Shown one piece after another: positions 1 through 9,313 of a DNA stretch of 33,313 bases. The notes under the pieces are model-generated. The model saw only the letters and a list, made by a program, of their open reading frames with translations. It was not told the origin of the DNA and did no database searches. How positions within the stretch are numbered: the stretch's first letter is position 1; every line of letters starts with the position of its first letter. The DNA lies in contig JANJVS010000172.1 in the NCBI GenBank assembly GCA_024709955.1, positions 1 to 33,313 on the forward strand, read 5' to 3'. Source of the stretch: Rhodocyclaceae bacterium. GTDB taxonomy: Bacteria; Pseudomonadota; Gammaproteobacteria; Burkholderiales; Rhodocyclaceae. The translations under genes and the position numbers were made by a program.

Positions 1-54
1 AAGATGCGCGCCGAACGGCGCAAGAAGATGATGGAGCAACAGCACAAGGGATGA
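1..54 (+). CDS. 3' end of an unidentified gene (partial)
   Basis: An open frame enters from the left edge and stops at TGA 52-54. The visible tail is 17 residues, highly charged and rich in Lys, Arg and Met, ending QQHKG. Its stop overlaps the ATG of the next gene as ATGA, so the two are probably co-transcribed and translationally coupled. Seventeen residues are not enough to name a family. A charged cytoplasmic tail would fit a membrane protein, but that is inference only. Confidence 0.6.
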   Translation, partial: KMRAERRKKMMEQQHKG

Positions 55-563
55 AACGCTTTCTCGCCGCATTGCTGATCGGCCTCTGGGCGACGTTGGC
101 CGCCGCCCAGGCACCGCAGTCCTTCGCCAAGCCGCCGCTGCAGGCCAGCGTGCCCAAGCCGGGGCCCAAGGATCTCTGCCCGGTGTGCGGCATGCTCGTT
201 TCGAAGTACCCGCACTGGATCGCCACCATCGTCTACAAGGACGGCCACACCCACCACTTCGACGGCGCCAAGGACATGTTCAAGTTCTGGTTCGACCCGC
301 CGAAGTACGCCGCCGGCCACAGCCGCGAGATGATGGCGGCGATCTGGGTGACCGACTACTACAACCTCCAGCCCGTGGACGCGAGGAGCGCGTTCTACGT
401 GACCGGCTCCGACGTGCTCGGACCGATGGGCCATGAATTCGTGCCGCTCGCCTCGAAGGAGGATGCGGACGACTTCATGAAGGAGCACAAGGGCAAGCGC
501 ATCCTGCGCTTCGACCAGGTGAACAAGGAAATGCCGGTGCAACTCGATGCCGGCAAGTTCTGA
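51..563 (+). CDS. nosL: NosL-family periplasmic copper-binding protein
   Basis: The 170-residue protein starts with a Sec signal peptide (residues 1-20, basic then hydrophobic, probable cleavage after AAA). It carries the NosL hallmark CPVCGM at about residues 43-48, followed by the GHTHHFDGAKDMF segment. NosL proteins bind Cu(I) and assist assembly of the copper sites of nitrous oxide reductase; some relatives sit elsewhere as general copper-delivery proteins. Classical NosL is a lipoprotein, but no lipobox cysteine is visible here, so this one would be soluble in the periplasm. Start ATG 51 overlaps the preceding stop. No nosZ, nosD, nosF or nosY lies in the window, so the link to N2O reductase is inferred from the family and not shown by context. 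Confidence 0.85.
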   Translation: MKRFLAALLIGLWATLAAAQAPQSFAKPPLQASVPKPGPKDLCPVCGMLVSKYPHWIATIVYKDGHTHHFDGAKDMFKFWFDPPKYAAGHSREMMAAIWVTDYYNLQPVDARSAFYVTGSDVLGPMGHEFVPLASKEDADDFMKEHKGKRILRFDQVNKEMPVQLDAGKF

Positions 564-789
564 AGCGCCGCGCCCCGGCGTACGCAAGGACCGCACGCTG
601 CAAGCACGCCGCGCGCTGGCGAAGGCCGGCATGTCGGCCGCCATCGGCGTGCTGGTCTGGAGCGCGGTGGCGGGCCGGCGCGTGCTGCGCCGCTACCATC
701 CGCTGGCCGGCGTCGCCCTGCTGGGCTTCACGGCCTGGCACATGACGCTGTATCAGCCCAAGCGACCGCGCACCGCGAAAAAGGTCTGA
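547..789 (+). CDS. small membrane protein, function unknown
   Basis: This 80-residue frame overlaps the end of nosL by 17 bp. After a basic N-terminal segment it has two likely membrane helices (about residues 29-45 and 54-68) joined by an RRVLRRYHP loop, and a basic C-terminal tail. A shorter product could start at ATG 631. Histidines lie at the edges of the second helix (YHPLAG and AWHMTLY), which could ligate heme or metal, but I do not recognise the family. The tight overlap with nosL suggests one operon and a membrane role linked to copper or respiration. Codon use and GC content match the neighbours. Confidence 0.6.
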   Translation: MPASSEAPRPGVRKDRTLQARRALAKAGMSAAIGVLVWSAVAGRRVLRRYHPLAGVALLGFTAWHMTLYQPKRPRTAKKV

Positions 790-829
790 GCGCGTTTCGC
801 GGGTGGCTCATTTGGGTTACCCTGCGCCC

Positions 830-2293
830 GTGAAAAAACCGCCCGAACTCCTCGCCCCCGCCGGCAGCCTCAAGATGGCGCGGACCGCCTTCGACTACGG
901 CGCCGACGCCATCTATTGCGGCCAGCCGCGCTACTCCCTGCGCGTGCGCAACAACGAATTCGGCGACCTGGCCAAGCTCGGGGACGCCATCGAACTCGCC
1001 CACGCGCGCGGCCGCGGGCTCTACGTCGTCAGCAACATCTATCCGCACAATGCCAAGCTCAAGACCTATCTGGCGGACATGGCGCCACTGGTCGCGCTCA
1101 AGCCCGACGCGCTGATCATGGCCGACCCGGGTCTGATGCTGATGATCCGCGAGACCTGGCCGGAGCTGCCAATTCACCTTTCGGTGCAGGCCAACACGGT
1201 GAACCACGCCGCCGTGCGCTTCTGGCGGTCGGTCGGCGTGCGGCGCGTGATCCTCTCGCGCGAGCTCTCGCTCGACGAGATCGCCGAAATCCGCCAGGAA
1301 TGCCCGGACATGGAACTGGAGGTCTTCATCCACGGCGCGCTCTGCGTCGCCTATTCGGGCCGCTGCCTGCTGTCCGGCTATTTCAATCATCGCGATCCGA
1401 ACCAGGGCAGCTGCACGAACTCCTGCCGCTGGGAATACCGGCTGCACGCCGGCCACGAGGATGCGGCGGGCGACGTGCGGCCCGACGCCACGCCGGTCGC
1501 CGCGCGCCCCGCCGGCAGGACGCCACGCCGGCCGGGCCAGGTTTTTCTCATCGAGGAGGCGACGCGCCCCGGCGAGCTGATGCCCATCGAGGAGGACGAG
1601 CACGGCAGCTACATCATGAACTCGAAGGACTTGCGCGCCATCGAGCATGTCGCGCGGTTAGTTGAGATCGGCGTGGATTCGCTGAAGATCGAGGGCCGCA
1701 CCAAGTCGCCCTACTATGTCGCGCGCACCTGCCAGAGCTATCGCCACGCCATCGACGACGCCGTTGCCGGCCGCCCGCTCGCCCCGGACCTGATCGGCCA
1801 GCTCGACGGCCTGGCCAACCGCGGCTACACGACCGGCTTCTACGCGCGCCATGGCGCGGACGAACTCCAGAACTACGCGCGCGGCACCTCGGAATCGGAC
1901 CGCAGCCTCTACGTCGGCGACGTGCTCGGCTACCGGCCCGACGGGCTCGCGGAAATCGAGGTGAAGAACGGCTTCGCCGTCGGCGACCGCGTCGAGCTGA
2001 TCCACCCGAGCGGCAATGTCATCGTCGAAATCGAGCGCATGGAAAAAGTCGGCGCTGGCAAGACGGCAATTCCTGCGGTGGACCACTCCGACTTTTCGGT
2101 GGAGGCCAACCTGGGCACGGCCCAGGTTAAGCAAAGCGGCCGGAGCCAAAAAGTCGGCGCCGGCGGGACGGTGGAAGCGACGTCGCGCGCGCCCGGCAGC
2201 GGCCACCGCGTGTTCATCCCCCTGCCGCCGGGGAAGGAAGGCGCCTTCCTCGCCCGCCTGCTGCGGAGCGAGGAATCTGCTACTTCAATCTGA
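830..2293 (+). CDS. trhP: U32-family tRNA hydroxylation protein TrhP (YegQ)
   Basis: The protein is 487 residues from GTG 830. It is a peptidase-U32 family member of the YegQ/TrhP type, which with prephenate forms 5-hydroxyuridine at tRNA position 34. Visible marks are the N-terminal ELLAPAGS, the U32 core around HGALCVAYSGRC and the nearby GSCTNSC, giving four conserved cysteines, then EEATRPGELMP and SLKIEGRTKSPYY. GTG 803 is an in-frame alternative start; neither has a clear Shine-Dalgarno, and alignment begins right after 830. Two regions are unusual. A Pro/Arg-rich loop (bases 1484-1531) contains a 13-bp direct repeat. The C-terminal domain carries about 40 extra residues bracketed by two copies of the dispersed repeat (KVGAGKT and KVGAGGTV). 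The family average is about 450 residues, so these insertions account for the excess. Confidence 0.88.
   Translation: MKKPPELLAPAGSLKMARTAFDYGADAIYCGQPRYSLRVRNNEFGDLAKLGDAIELAHARGRGLYVVSNIYPHNAKLKTYLADMAPLVALKPDALIMADPGLMLMIRETWPELPIHLSVQANTVNHAAVRFWRSVGVRRVILSRELSLDEIAEIRQECPDMELEVFIHGALCVAYSGRCLLSGYFNHRDPNQGSCTNSCRWEYRLHAGHEDAAGDVRPDATPVAARPAGRTPRRPGQVFLIEEATRPGELMPIEEDEHGSYIMNSKDLRAIEHVARLVEIGVDSLKIEGRTKSPYYVARTCQSYRHAIDDAVAGRPLAPDLIGQLDGLANRGYTTGFYARHGADELQNYARGTSESDRSLYVGDVLGYRPDGLAEIEVKNGFAVGDRVELIHPSGNVIVEIERMEKVGAGKTAIPAVDHSDFSVEANLGTAQVKQSGRSQKVGAGGTVEATSRAPGSGHRVFIPLPPGKEGAFLARLLRSEESATSI
2043..2066 (+). repeat. dispersed 27-bp repeat, copy A (in trhP)
   Basis: This copy runs AAAAAGTCGGCGCTGGCAAG then ACGG, sense to trhP. 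It is read as EKVGAGKT (about residues 404-411). Compared with the consensus it has AA for GG in the middle. A partial inverted copy, CCGACTTTT at 2088-2096, lies 35 bp downstream and forms a 9-bp inverted repeat with AAAAGTCGG at 2044-2052. Confidence 0.75.
2147..2174 (+). repeat. dispersed 27-bp repeat, copy B (in trhP)
   Basis: Second direct copy in trhP, 104 bp after copy A. Its core is AAAAAGTCGGCGCCGGCGGG followed by ACGGTGG. It is read in the same frame as QKVGAGGTV. The protein resumes family-like sequence (APGSGHRVFIPLP) just after it. Confidence 0.85.
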
Positions 2294-2320
2294 TTGCGCG
2301 CGCAGCGCGCCACAAAGTCT

Positions 2321-2340
2321 CCCCCTTCGTGAGAAGGGGG
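2321..2340. repeat. REP-like hairpin after trhP
   Basis: CCCCCTTC (2321-2328) pairs with GAAGGGGG (2333-2340) across a GTGA loop, followed by a G-rich stretch. It resembles the short C5/G5 palindromes scattered between genes of many GC-rich proteobacteria. There is no T tract after it, so it is not a typical intrinsic terminator, although it could stabilise the 3' end of the trhP transcript. Confidence 0.5.
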
Positions 2341-2372
2341 CTGGGGGGTAGCGGGTCGATATTTGCGGCAAG

Positions 2373-2767
<395 letters not shown>

Positions 2768-4393
2768 TCATTCCCATTCGTCGGGATAGCGCGATGTTAT
2801 CGGATAACGCCAGTCCTTGCCGAAGGCGCGCCGCGTCACGCGGATGCCCGGCGGCGCCTGGCGGCGCTTGTATTCGTTGCGCTTGAGCAGGCCCACCACG
2901 CGCCGCACGTCGGCCTCCGGCAGGCCCTGGGCGACGATCTCCCTCGGGCTGCGATCGCGCTCCATGTAGGCCTCGATGATGGCGTCGAGGATCGCGTAGG
3001 GCGGCAGGCTGTCCTGGTCGGTCTGCCCAGGCTTGAGCTCCGCCGAGGGCGGACGCGTGATGATGTTTTCCGGGATGACGTCGGACACGCCGTTGCGATG
3101 GCGCGCGAGCCGATAGACGAAGGTCTTGAAGACGTCCTTGATGACCGCGAAGCCGCCCGCCATGTCGCCGTAGAGCGTCGCGTAGCCGACCGCCATCTCG
3201 CTCTTGTTGCCGGTGGTGAGCACGATGCGGCCGGTGCGGTTCGAGAGCGCCATGAGGATCATGCCGCGGATGCGCGCCTGCAGGTTCTCGTCGGTGGTGT
3301 CCCACTCCGGCTTCGGCCCGAGGGCGGCGAAGGTCGGCGCCAGCAGGCCGGCGAACTGTTCCATCGCGCCGGCGATGGGAATCTCGTCGTATTGCACGCC
3401 CAACCGCCGGATCATCTCGCGCGAATCGTCGAGGCTCATCTGCGCCGTCCAGGGCGAGGGCATCATCACCGCGCGCACCTTGTCGGCGCCGAGCGCATCG
3501 ACGGCGACCGCCAGCGTCAGCGCCGAATCGATGCCGCCCGAGAGGCCGATGATCGCGCCGGGAAAACCGTTCTTGCCAAGATAGTCGCGCACGCCGAGCT
3601 TGAGCGCGCCGTACACCATCTTCTCGAGCGGCGGCTCGGGAATCTGCACGCCGGGCAGGATGCGGCCGTCGTTGATCTCGACCAGGGCCACGGTTTCCTT
3701 GAAGGCGGCGAGCTGGTGCGTCAGTCGGCCGCCGGCGTCGAGGGCGAAGGAGGCGCCGTCGAACACCAGTTCGTCCTGGCCGCCGACCATATTGCAGTAA
3801 AGCGCCGGCAGACCGGTCTCGGCGACGCGCTTGCGCAGGGTGGCGTGGCGCGTCGCCTGCTTGTTCATGTGGTAGGGCGAGGCGTTGAGCACCAGCAGCA
3901 GTTCGGCGCCGCCGGCGCGCGCGACCTGGGCGGGCTCCGGCTCCCAGACGTCGGCGCAGATATTCACGCCGCAGCGCACGCCCTGGATCTCGAACACGCC
4001 GGGCGCCGTGCCGGGCTTGAAGTAGCGCGCCTCGTCGAAGACCTCGTAGGTCGGCAGGCGGTGCTTGCGGTAAGTGGCCTCGACGCGGCCGTCGCGCAGC
4101 AGCGAGGCGGCGTTGTAATGCGACTTCTCGTGCGCCAGGGGATGGCCGACGATGGCCGGCAACGGCAAGCGTGTCGCCAGCGCCGAGATTTCGCGCTCGC
4201 AGGCGCGGTAGAAGTCGGGGCGCAGCAGCAGGTCTTCGGGCGGGTAGCCGCAGAGCGCGAGTTCGGGGGTCAGCAGCAGGTCGGCGCCGAGCAGGCGCGC
4301 GGTCTCGGCGGCGGCGAGGATTTTCGCGGCATTGCCGGCCACGTCGCCGACGGTGCAGTTGATCTGCGCGATCGCGACCTTCAGACCGGCCAT
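2768..4393 (-). CDS. nadE: glutamine-dependent NAD+ synthetase
   Basis: The 541-residue enzyme makes NAD+ from deamido-NAD+, ATP and glutamine in the cytoplasm. The N-terminal glutaminase domain (about residues 1-250) is nitrilase-like, with the catalytic Glu in LTPELALCGYPPEDLL, Lys in YRKHRLPTYEVFDE and Cys in VNICADVWEP. The C-terminal synthetase domain (about 265-541) has the ATP-pyrophosphatase loop GLSGGIDSALT and the TTGNKSEMAVGY motif. Length and domain order match the two-domain bacterial form. The ATG lies one base from the stop of the upstream exported-protein gene, so the genes from ppa through to glnB probably form one transcription unit. Confidence 0.96.
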   Translation of the reverse strand: MAGLKVAIAQINCTVGDVAGNAAKILAAAETARLLGADLLLTPELALCGYPPEDLLLRPDFYRACEREISALATRLPLPAIVGHPLAHEKSHYNAASLLRDGRVEATYRKHRLPTYEVFDEARYFKPGTAPGVFEIQGVRCGVNICADVWEPEPAQVARAGGAELLLVLNASPYHMNKQATRHATLRKRVAETGLPALYCNMVGGQDELVFDGASFALDAGGRLTHQLAAFKETVALVEINDGRILPGVQIPEPPLEKMVYGALKLGVRDYLGKNGFPGAIIGLSGGIDSALTLAVAVDALGADKVRAVMMPSPWTAQMSLDDSREMIRRLGVQYDEIPIAGAMEQFAGLLAPTFAALGPKPEWDTTDENLQARIRGMILMALSNRTGRIVLTTGNKSEMAVGYATLYGDMAGGFAVIKDVFKTFVYRLARHRNGVSDVIPENIITRPPSAELKPGQTDQDSLPPYAILDAIIEAYMERDRSPREIVAQGLPEADVRRVVGLLKRNEYKRRQAPPGIRVTRRAFGKDWRYPITSRYPDEWE

Positions 4394-4394
4394 G

Positions 4395-5120
4395 TCACTG
4401 GCCCAGCCTGGCGAGGATACGACCGTCGTCGCCGCAGAACCAGAGCGTTTCGAGCCGGCCCATGAAATAGCGGTTCTTCAACCACAGGTCGATCGGCTGG
4501 GCGGGAATGGCGCGCCAGTAGGTGGAGCTTTCCGCGCGCCAGGGCGCGGCGAAGCGGCCGCGCACGACCAGATGGAACGGGCCGTTGCCGACGGCGTCGG
4601 CCGGCATCTCGACGGCGAAGCCGAGGTCCGCGTCGTTGCGCGCGTAGAAGTCGTAGGGATTGTCGAAGGCGAAGTAGTAGGCGTCGCGGCGGCGGTAGTT
4701 CACCTGGAAGCTGCCGTAGGCGGGATCGGGCTCCATGCGCGGCGGCGCCACCTCGGTTTCGCGCTGGCCGAGGGGCAGGTACTTGTAGAGGTAGTAGTCG
4801 GCAACCGTCGGGTTGGCCTCGGGATGCCAGTTCCAGCCCTCGGTGACGTCGTTGCGTCCCATGCGGTACATCAGGCGCCGCCGCCCGAAGGGCAATGCCT
4901 CGCTGTCCCAGCGGTCGGCCATCGGATCGTCGACACGCAGGGTCAGGGCCTGGCCCTGCAGCTCGGCCAGGCCGGCGGCGGGCCGGGCGGCGAGCTGCGC
5001 ATAGCCCGCCACGGGATCGAGCGCGCCCAGCGCGGCGCACTCCGAGCCGGCGGGGAAGTCGGCCGCCGCCGCGCCGGCGGCGATGGCCGAAAGAAGCAGC
5101 AGCGCGGCCGACGGGCGCAT
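4395..5120 (-). CDS. exported protein of unknown function
   Basis: The 241-residue protein begins with a clear signal peptide (residues 1-20, hydrophobic, ending AGAAAA before DFPAG). The mature part is rich in aromatic residues (YYLYKYLPLGQRE, AYYFAFDNPYDFYARND) and looks beta-rich, with a conserved-looking FHLVVRGRFAAPW segment. Two cysteines (ECAAL near the N-terminus and WFCGDDG near the C-terminus) could form a disulfide. I do not recognise the family. It is packed one base from both ppa and nadE, so it is co-transcribed with them, but nothing in those neighbours explains a periplasmic protein. Confidence 0.8.
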   Translation of the reverse strand: MRPSAALLLLSAIAAGAAAADFPAGSECAALGALDPVAGYAQLAARPAAGLAELQGQALTLRVDDPMADRWDSEALPFGRRRLMYRMGRNDVTEGWNWHPEANPTVADYYLYKYLPLGQRETEVAPPRMEPDPAYGSFQVNYRRRDAYYFAFDNPYDFYARNDADLGFAVEMPADAVGNGPFHLVVRGRFAAPWRAESSTYWRAIPAQPIDLWLKNRYFMGRLETLWFCGDDGRILARLGQ

Positions 5121-5121
5121 G

Positions 5122-5670
5122 TCAGTAGGCGGGCTTTTCCTTGGCGTCGTTGTAGCGCTTCACGCCGGCCATGATCTCCTTCTTGGCCTCCTCGGCGTCC
5201 ACCCAGCCCTCGACCTTGACGAACTTGCCCGGTTCAAGGTCCTTGTAATGGGCGAAGAAATGGGAGATGGAATCGAGCACGATCTGCGGAAAGTCGCGCG
5301 GCGACTCGATCTCCCGGTACATCGGCGTCAGCTTGTCCACCGGCACGGCGAGCAGCTTGGCGTCCTCGCCGGCCTCGTCGGTCATCTTGAGCATGCCGAC
5401 CGGGCGGCAGCGCACGACGACGCCGGGCGGCAGGGCGTACTGCGAAACCACCAGCACGTCCACTGGGTCGCCGTCGCCGGCGATGGTGTGGGGAATATAG
5501 CCGTAGTTGCAGGGGTAGTGCATCGCCGTCGACATGAAACGGTCGACGAAGATCGCGCCGGAATCCTTGTCCACCTCGTACTTGATCGGATCCGAGCGCA
5601 TCGGAATCTCGATGATCACGTTGAAATCGTTCGGCAAGTCCTTGCCGGAGGGGACGTTGTTCAAGGCCAC
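5122..5670 (-). CDS. ppa: inorganic pyrophosphatase, family I
   Basis: The 182-residue cytoplasmic enzyme hydrolyses pyrophosphate and so pulls biosynthetic reactions forward. The family I signature DGDPVDVLV, which carries the metal-binding aspartates, is present. So are the N-terminal substrate-binding segments [18 protein letters not shown] and [12 protein letters not shown], and [14 protein letters not shown] near the C-terminus. The start is GTG 5670 with GGAG about 6 bases upstream. Length is normal for the bacterial hexameric type. Confidence 0.95.
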   Translation of the reverse strand: MALNNVPSGKDLPNDFNVIIEIPMRSDPIKYEVDKDSGAIFVDRFMSTAMHYPCNYGYIPHTIAGDGDPVDVLVVSQYALPPGVVVRCRPVGMLKMTDEAGEDAKLLAVPVDKLTPMYREIESPRDFPQIVLDSISHFFAHYKDLEPGKFVKVEGWVDAEEAKKEIMAGVKRYNDAKEKPAY

Positions 5671-5696
5671 GGAATGCTCCTGCGCAAAAAGCCTGG

Positions 5697-5702
5697 ATTA
5701 TA
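5697..5702 (-). promoter_or_regulatory. putative -10 element of ppa
   Basis: The minus strand reads TATAAT, a perfect sigma-70 -10 hexamer, 27 bp upstream of the ppa start codon and just beyond the copZ stop. No good -35 hexamer is visible at the usual spacing. It suggests that ppa starts its own transcript separately from copZ. Confidence 0.5.
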
Positions 5703-5708
5703 CGGGTA

Positions 5709-5915
5709 TTAACTGGCCTCGAAGCCGGCATCCTCGATGGCGGCGCACAGGGCGGCGCGGTCCACCCGGGCGGCGTCGTATTCCACCGTCGCCTGGCCCG
5801 GATCGAGCACCACCTCGGCCTTCGCCACGCCGGGCAATTCGCCGAGCACCTTGGTCACGCTGGCCACGCAGCCGCCGCAGGACATGCCGGATACCTTGAT
5901 CGTCGTCTTTTCCAT
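5709..5915 (-). CDS. copZ: copper chaperone CopZ-like (HMA domain)
   Basis: A 68-residue single heavy-metal-associated domain. The metal-binding motif is GMSCGGC, with the two cysteines near residues 11 and 14, and the fold pattern of the family ends in AIEDAGFEAS. Such proteins carry Cu(I) in the cytoplasm and hand it to the N-terminal domain of CopA-type ATPases. ATG 5915 is chosen because GGAG lies six bases upstream; a GTG at 5927 is the alternative. It follows copA by 13 bp, so the pair is one operon with the rhodanese gene. Confidence 0.93.
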   Translation of the reverse strand: MEKTTIKVSGMSCGGCVASVTKVLGELPGVAKAEVVLDPGQATVEYDAARVDRAALCAAIEDAGFEAS

Positions 5916-5928
5916 CGCGTTCTCCACT

Positions 5929-8142
<2,214 letters not shown>

Positions 8143-8153
8143 GGGGGCTCGAT

Positions 8154-8534
8154 TTATTCGAAGTTGATGGGTTCGGGTTTTTCGGTCGGGCGGTTTTCGT
8201 TGTTCCAGGCCTCGTAGCCCCCCGCCATCGAAATGATGTTGCCGTAACCGAGCTTCTGCAGCTGCACGGCCGACAGGGCGGCGCGGCCGCTGGTGCGGCA
8301 GTAGATCAGGAAGGCGCCGTCCTTGTTGGCGCACTCGGGCACCATGCCGATCTTGAATTCGAGCACCCCGCGCGGAATGTTGATCGCGCCGGGCAGATGG
8401 CCGGCGGCGTATTCGTCGTATTCGCGCACGTCGATGATGACGCGCTTGCCGAGCTGCTGCTGGGCATCGGCGGTACCGACTTCCTTGATCTGGGACTTGG
8501 CTTCGACCACGAGGTCGTGCGGGGTGACTGCCAT
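8154..8534 (-). CDS. rhodanese-domain sulfurtransferase
   Basis: The 126-residue protein has a single rhodanese domain. It shows [22 protein letters not shown] and the active-site loop YCRTSGRAA, whose cysteine would carry the persulfide, then GGYEAWN at the end. There is no signal peptide, so it is cytoplasmic. It lies 11 bp upstream of copA, and the order rhodanese-copA-copZ suggests a shared transcript. A role in thiol or copper handling is inferred from context only; single-domain rhodaneses have many roles. Confidence 0.9.
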   Translation of the reverse strand: MAVTPHDLVVEAKSQIKEVGTADAQQQLGKRVIIDVREYDEYAAGHLPGAINIPRGVLEFKIGMVPECANKDGAFLIYCRTSGRAALSAVQLQKLGYGNIISMAGGYEAWNNENRPTEKPEPINFE

Positions 8535-8566
8535 GGTGCTCTCCGTTCGTATATTAGGGGCCGCTG

Positions 8567-8596
8567 ATTATCCCAGAACGTCCGCCCTGCCGGCAA
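8567..8596 (-). promoter_or_regulatory. putative sigma-70 promoter of rhodanese-copA-copZ
   Basis: On the minus strand TTGCCG (-35, bases 8596-8591) and GATAAT (-10, bases 8572-8567) are separated by 18 bp. They lie about 33 bp upstream of the rhodanese start. No clear CueR-type dyad with a long 19-20 bp spacer was recognised, so copper control is not evident from the sequence. Confidence 0.45.
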
Positions 8597-8603
8597 CGCG
8601 GGT

Positions 8604-9260
8604 TTAGCGCCAGAAATTGAACAAGCCGTAACCGCCGTAGCCCAGCACCAGCAGGCCCGCGACGACGCGCGTCGCCCGTGCCTGGGCGAAGCGGCGGAAG
8701 CGCGCGAGCAGCAGGCCGGCGAGCAGCAGATTGGGCAGCGTGCCAAGACCAAAGGCCAGCATCAGCAAGGCCCCGCGGCCGGCGGAACCACTCGCCAGGG
8801 CCGTCGTCAGCGCGCTATAGACGAGACCGCAGGGCAGCCAGCCCCAGAGCAGGCCCAGCGGCAGCGCCTGGGCCACGCCGCGCACCGGCAGGAAACGGCC
8901 GGTCAGCGGCTGGATGCGCTTCCAGAGCGCCTGGCCGCCGTTCTCGATCCAGCTCAGCGTGCGTGTCGCCCCGAGCAGGTAGAGGCCCATGGCCACCAGC
9001 ATCAGGCTGGCGAAGAGGTAAAGCCCGCGCTGCAGCGGCAGCAGGCCGCCGGCCGCCTGGCCCAGCAGGCCGGCCAGCAGCCCCGCGAGGGCATAGCTGG
9101 CGATGCGGCCGAGGTTGTAGGCGAGATGGACGGCGACCGAAGCACCGCCGCGCGGCGACTGCAGGCTCAGGGCGCCGACGATGCCGCCGCACATGCCGGC
9201 ACAGTGGCCGGCGCCGAGCAGGCCGACGACGAACAAGGCGAGCAGGCTGTTATCGGGCAT
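8604..9260 (-). CDS. TauE/SafE-like (COG2836 type) membrane protein
   Basis: The 218-residue polytopic membrane protein has about six helices. The first carries GHCAGMCGG, a Cys/His/Met cluster typical of the UreH-like/COG2836 group and reminiscent of metal or thiol transfer. This group is often encoded with cbb3 oxidase assembly genes and is thought to act in copper supply or cytochrome maturation. Here it lies 49 bp downstream of hemN and is probably co-transcribed with it. The name sulfite exporter used for the superfamily is probably misleading for this member. Confidence 0.85.
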   Translation of the reverse strand: MPDNSLLALFVVGLLGAGHCAGMCGGIVGALSLQSPRGGASVAVHLAYNLGRIASYALAGLLAGLLGQAAGGLLPLQRGLYLFASLMLVAMGLYLLGATRTLSWIENGGQALWKRIQPLTGRFLPVRGVAQALPLGLLWGWLPCGLVYSALTTALASGSAGRGALLMLAFGLGTLPNLLLAGLLLARFRRFAQARATRVVAGLLVLGYGGYGLFNFWR

Positions 9261-9285
9261 CGCGGCTGGGCGGTACGGAAGGCGG

Positions 9286-9313
9286 CACCGTGCCGCCAGC
9301 GCCGACTTCTTAG
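9286..9313 (-). repeat. dispersed 27-bp repeat, copy D (hemN stop)
   Basis: On the minus strand this reads TAAGAAGTCGGCGCTGGCGG followed by CACGGTG. The hemN stop TAA (9312-9310) is the first triplet, so the repeat starts within the stop codon and runs into the intergenic gap. Confidence 0.8.

Noticed and set aside
1484-1531. 13-bp direct repeat in the Pro/Arg-rich loop of trhP
   Set aside because: The copies are 35 bp apart and in different frames within a GC-rich variable loop. Chance or slippage explains it better than an element.
3325-3350. Partial match to the dispersed repeat in nadE (GGTCGGCGCCAGCAGG), and a similar one near 4180
   Set aside because: Only about 12 bases match and the poly-A and GACGGTGG ends are missing; the encoded residues are normal for NadE.
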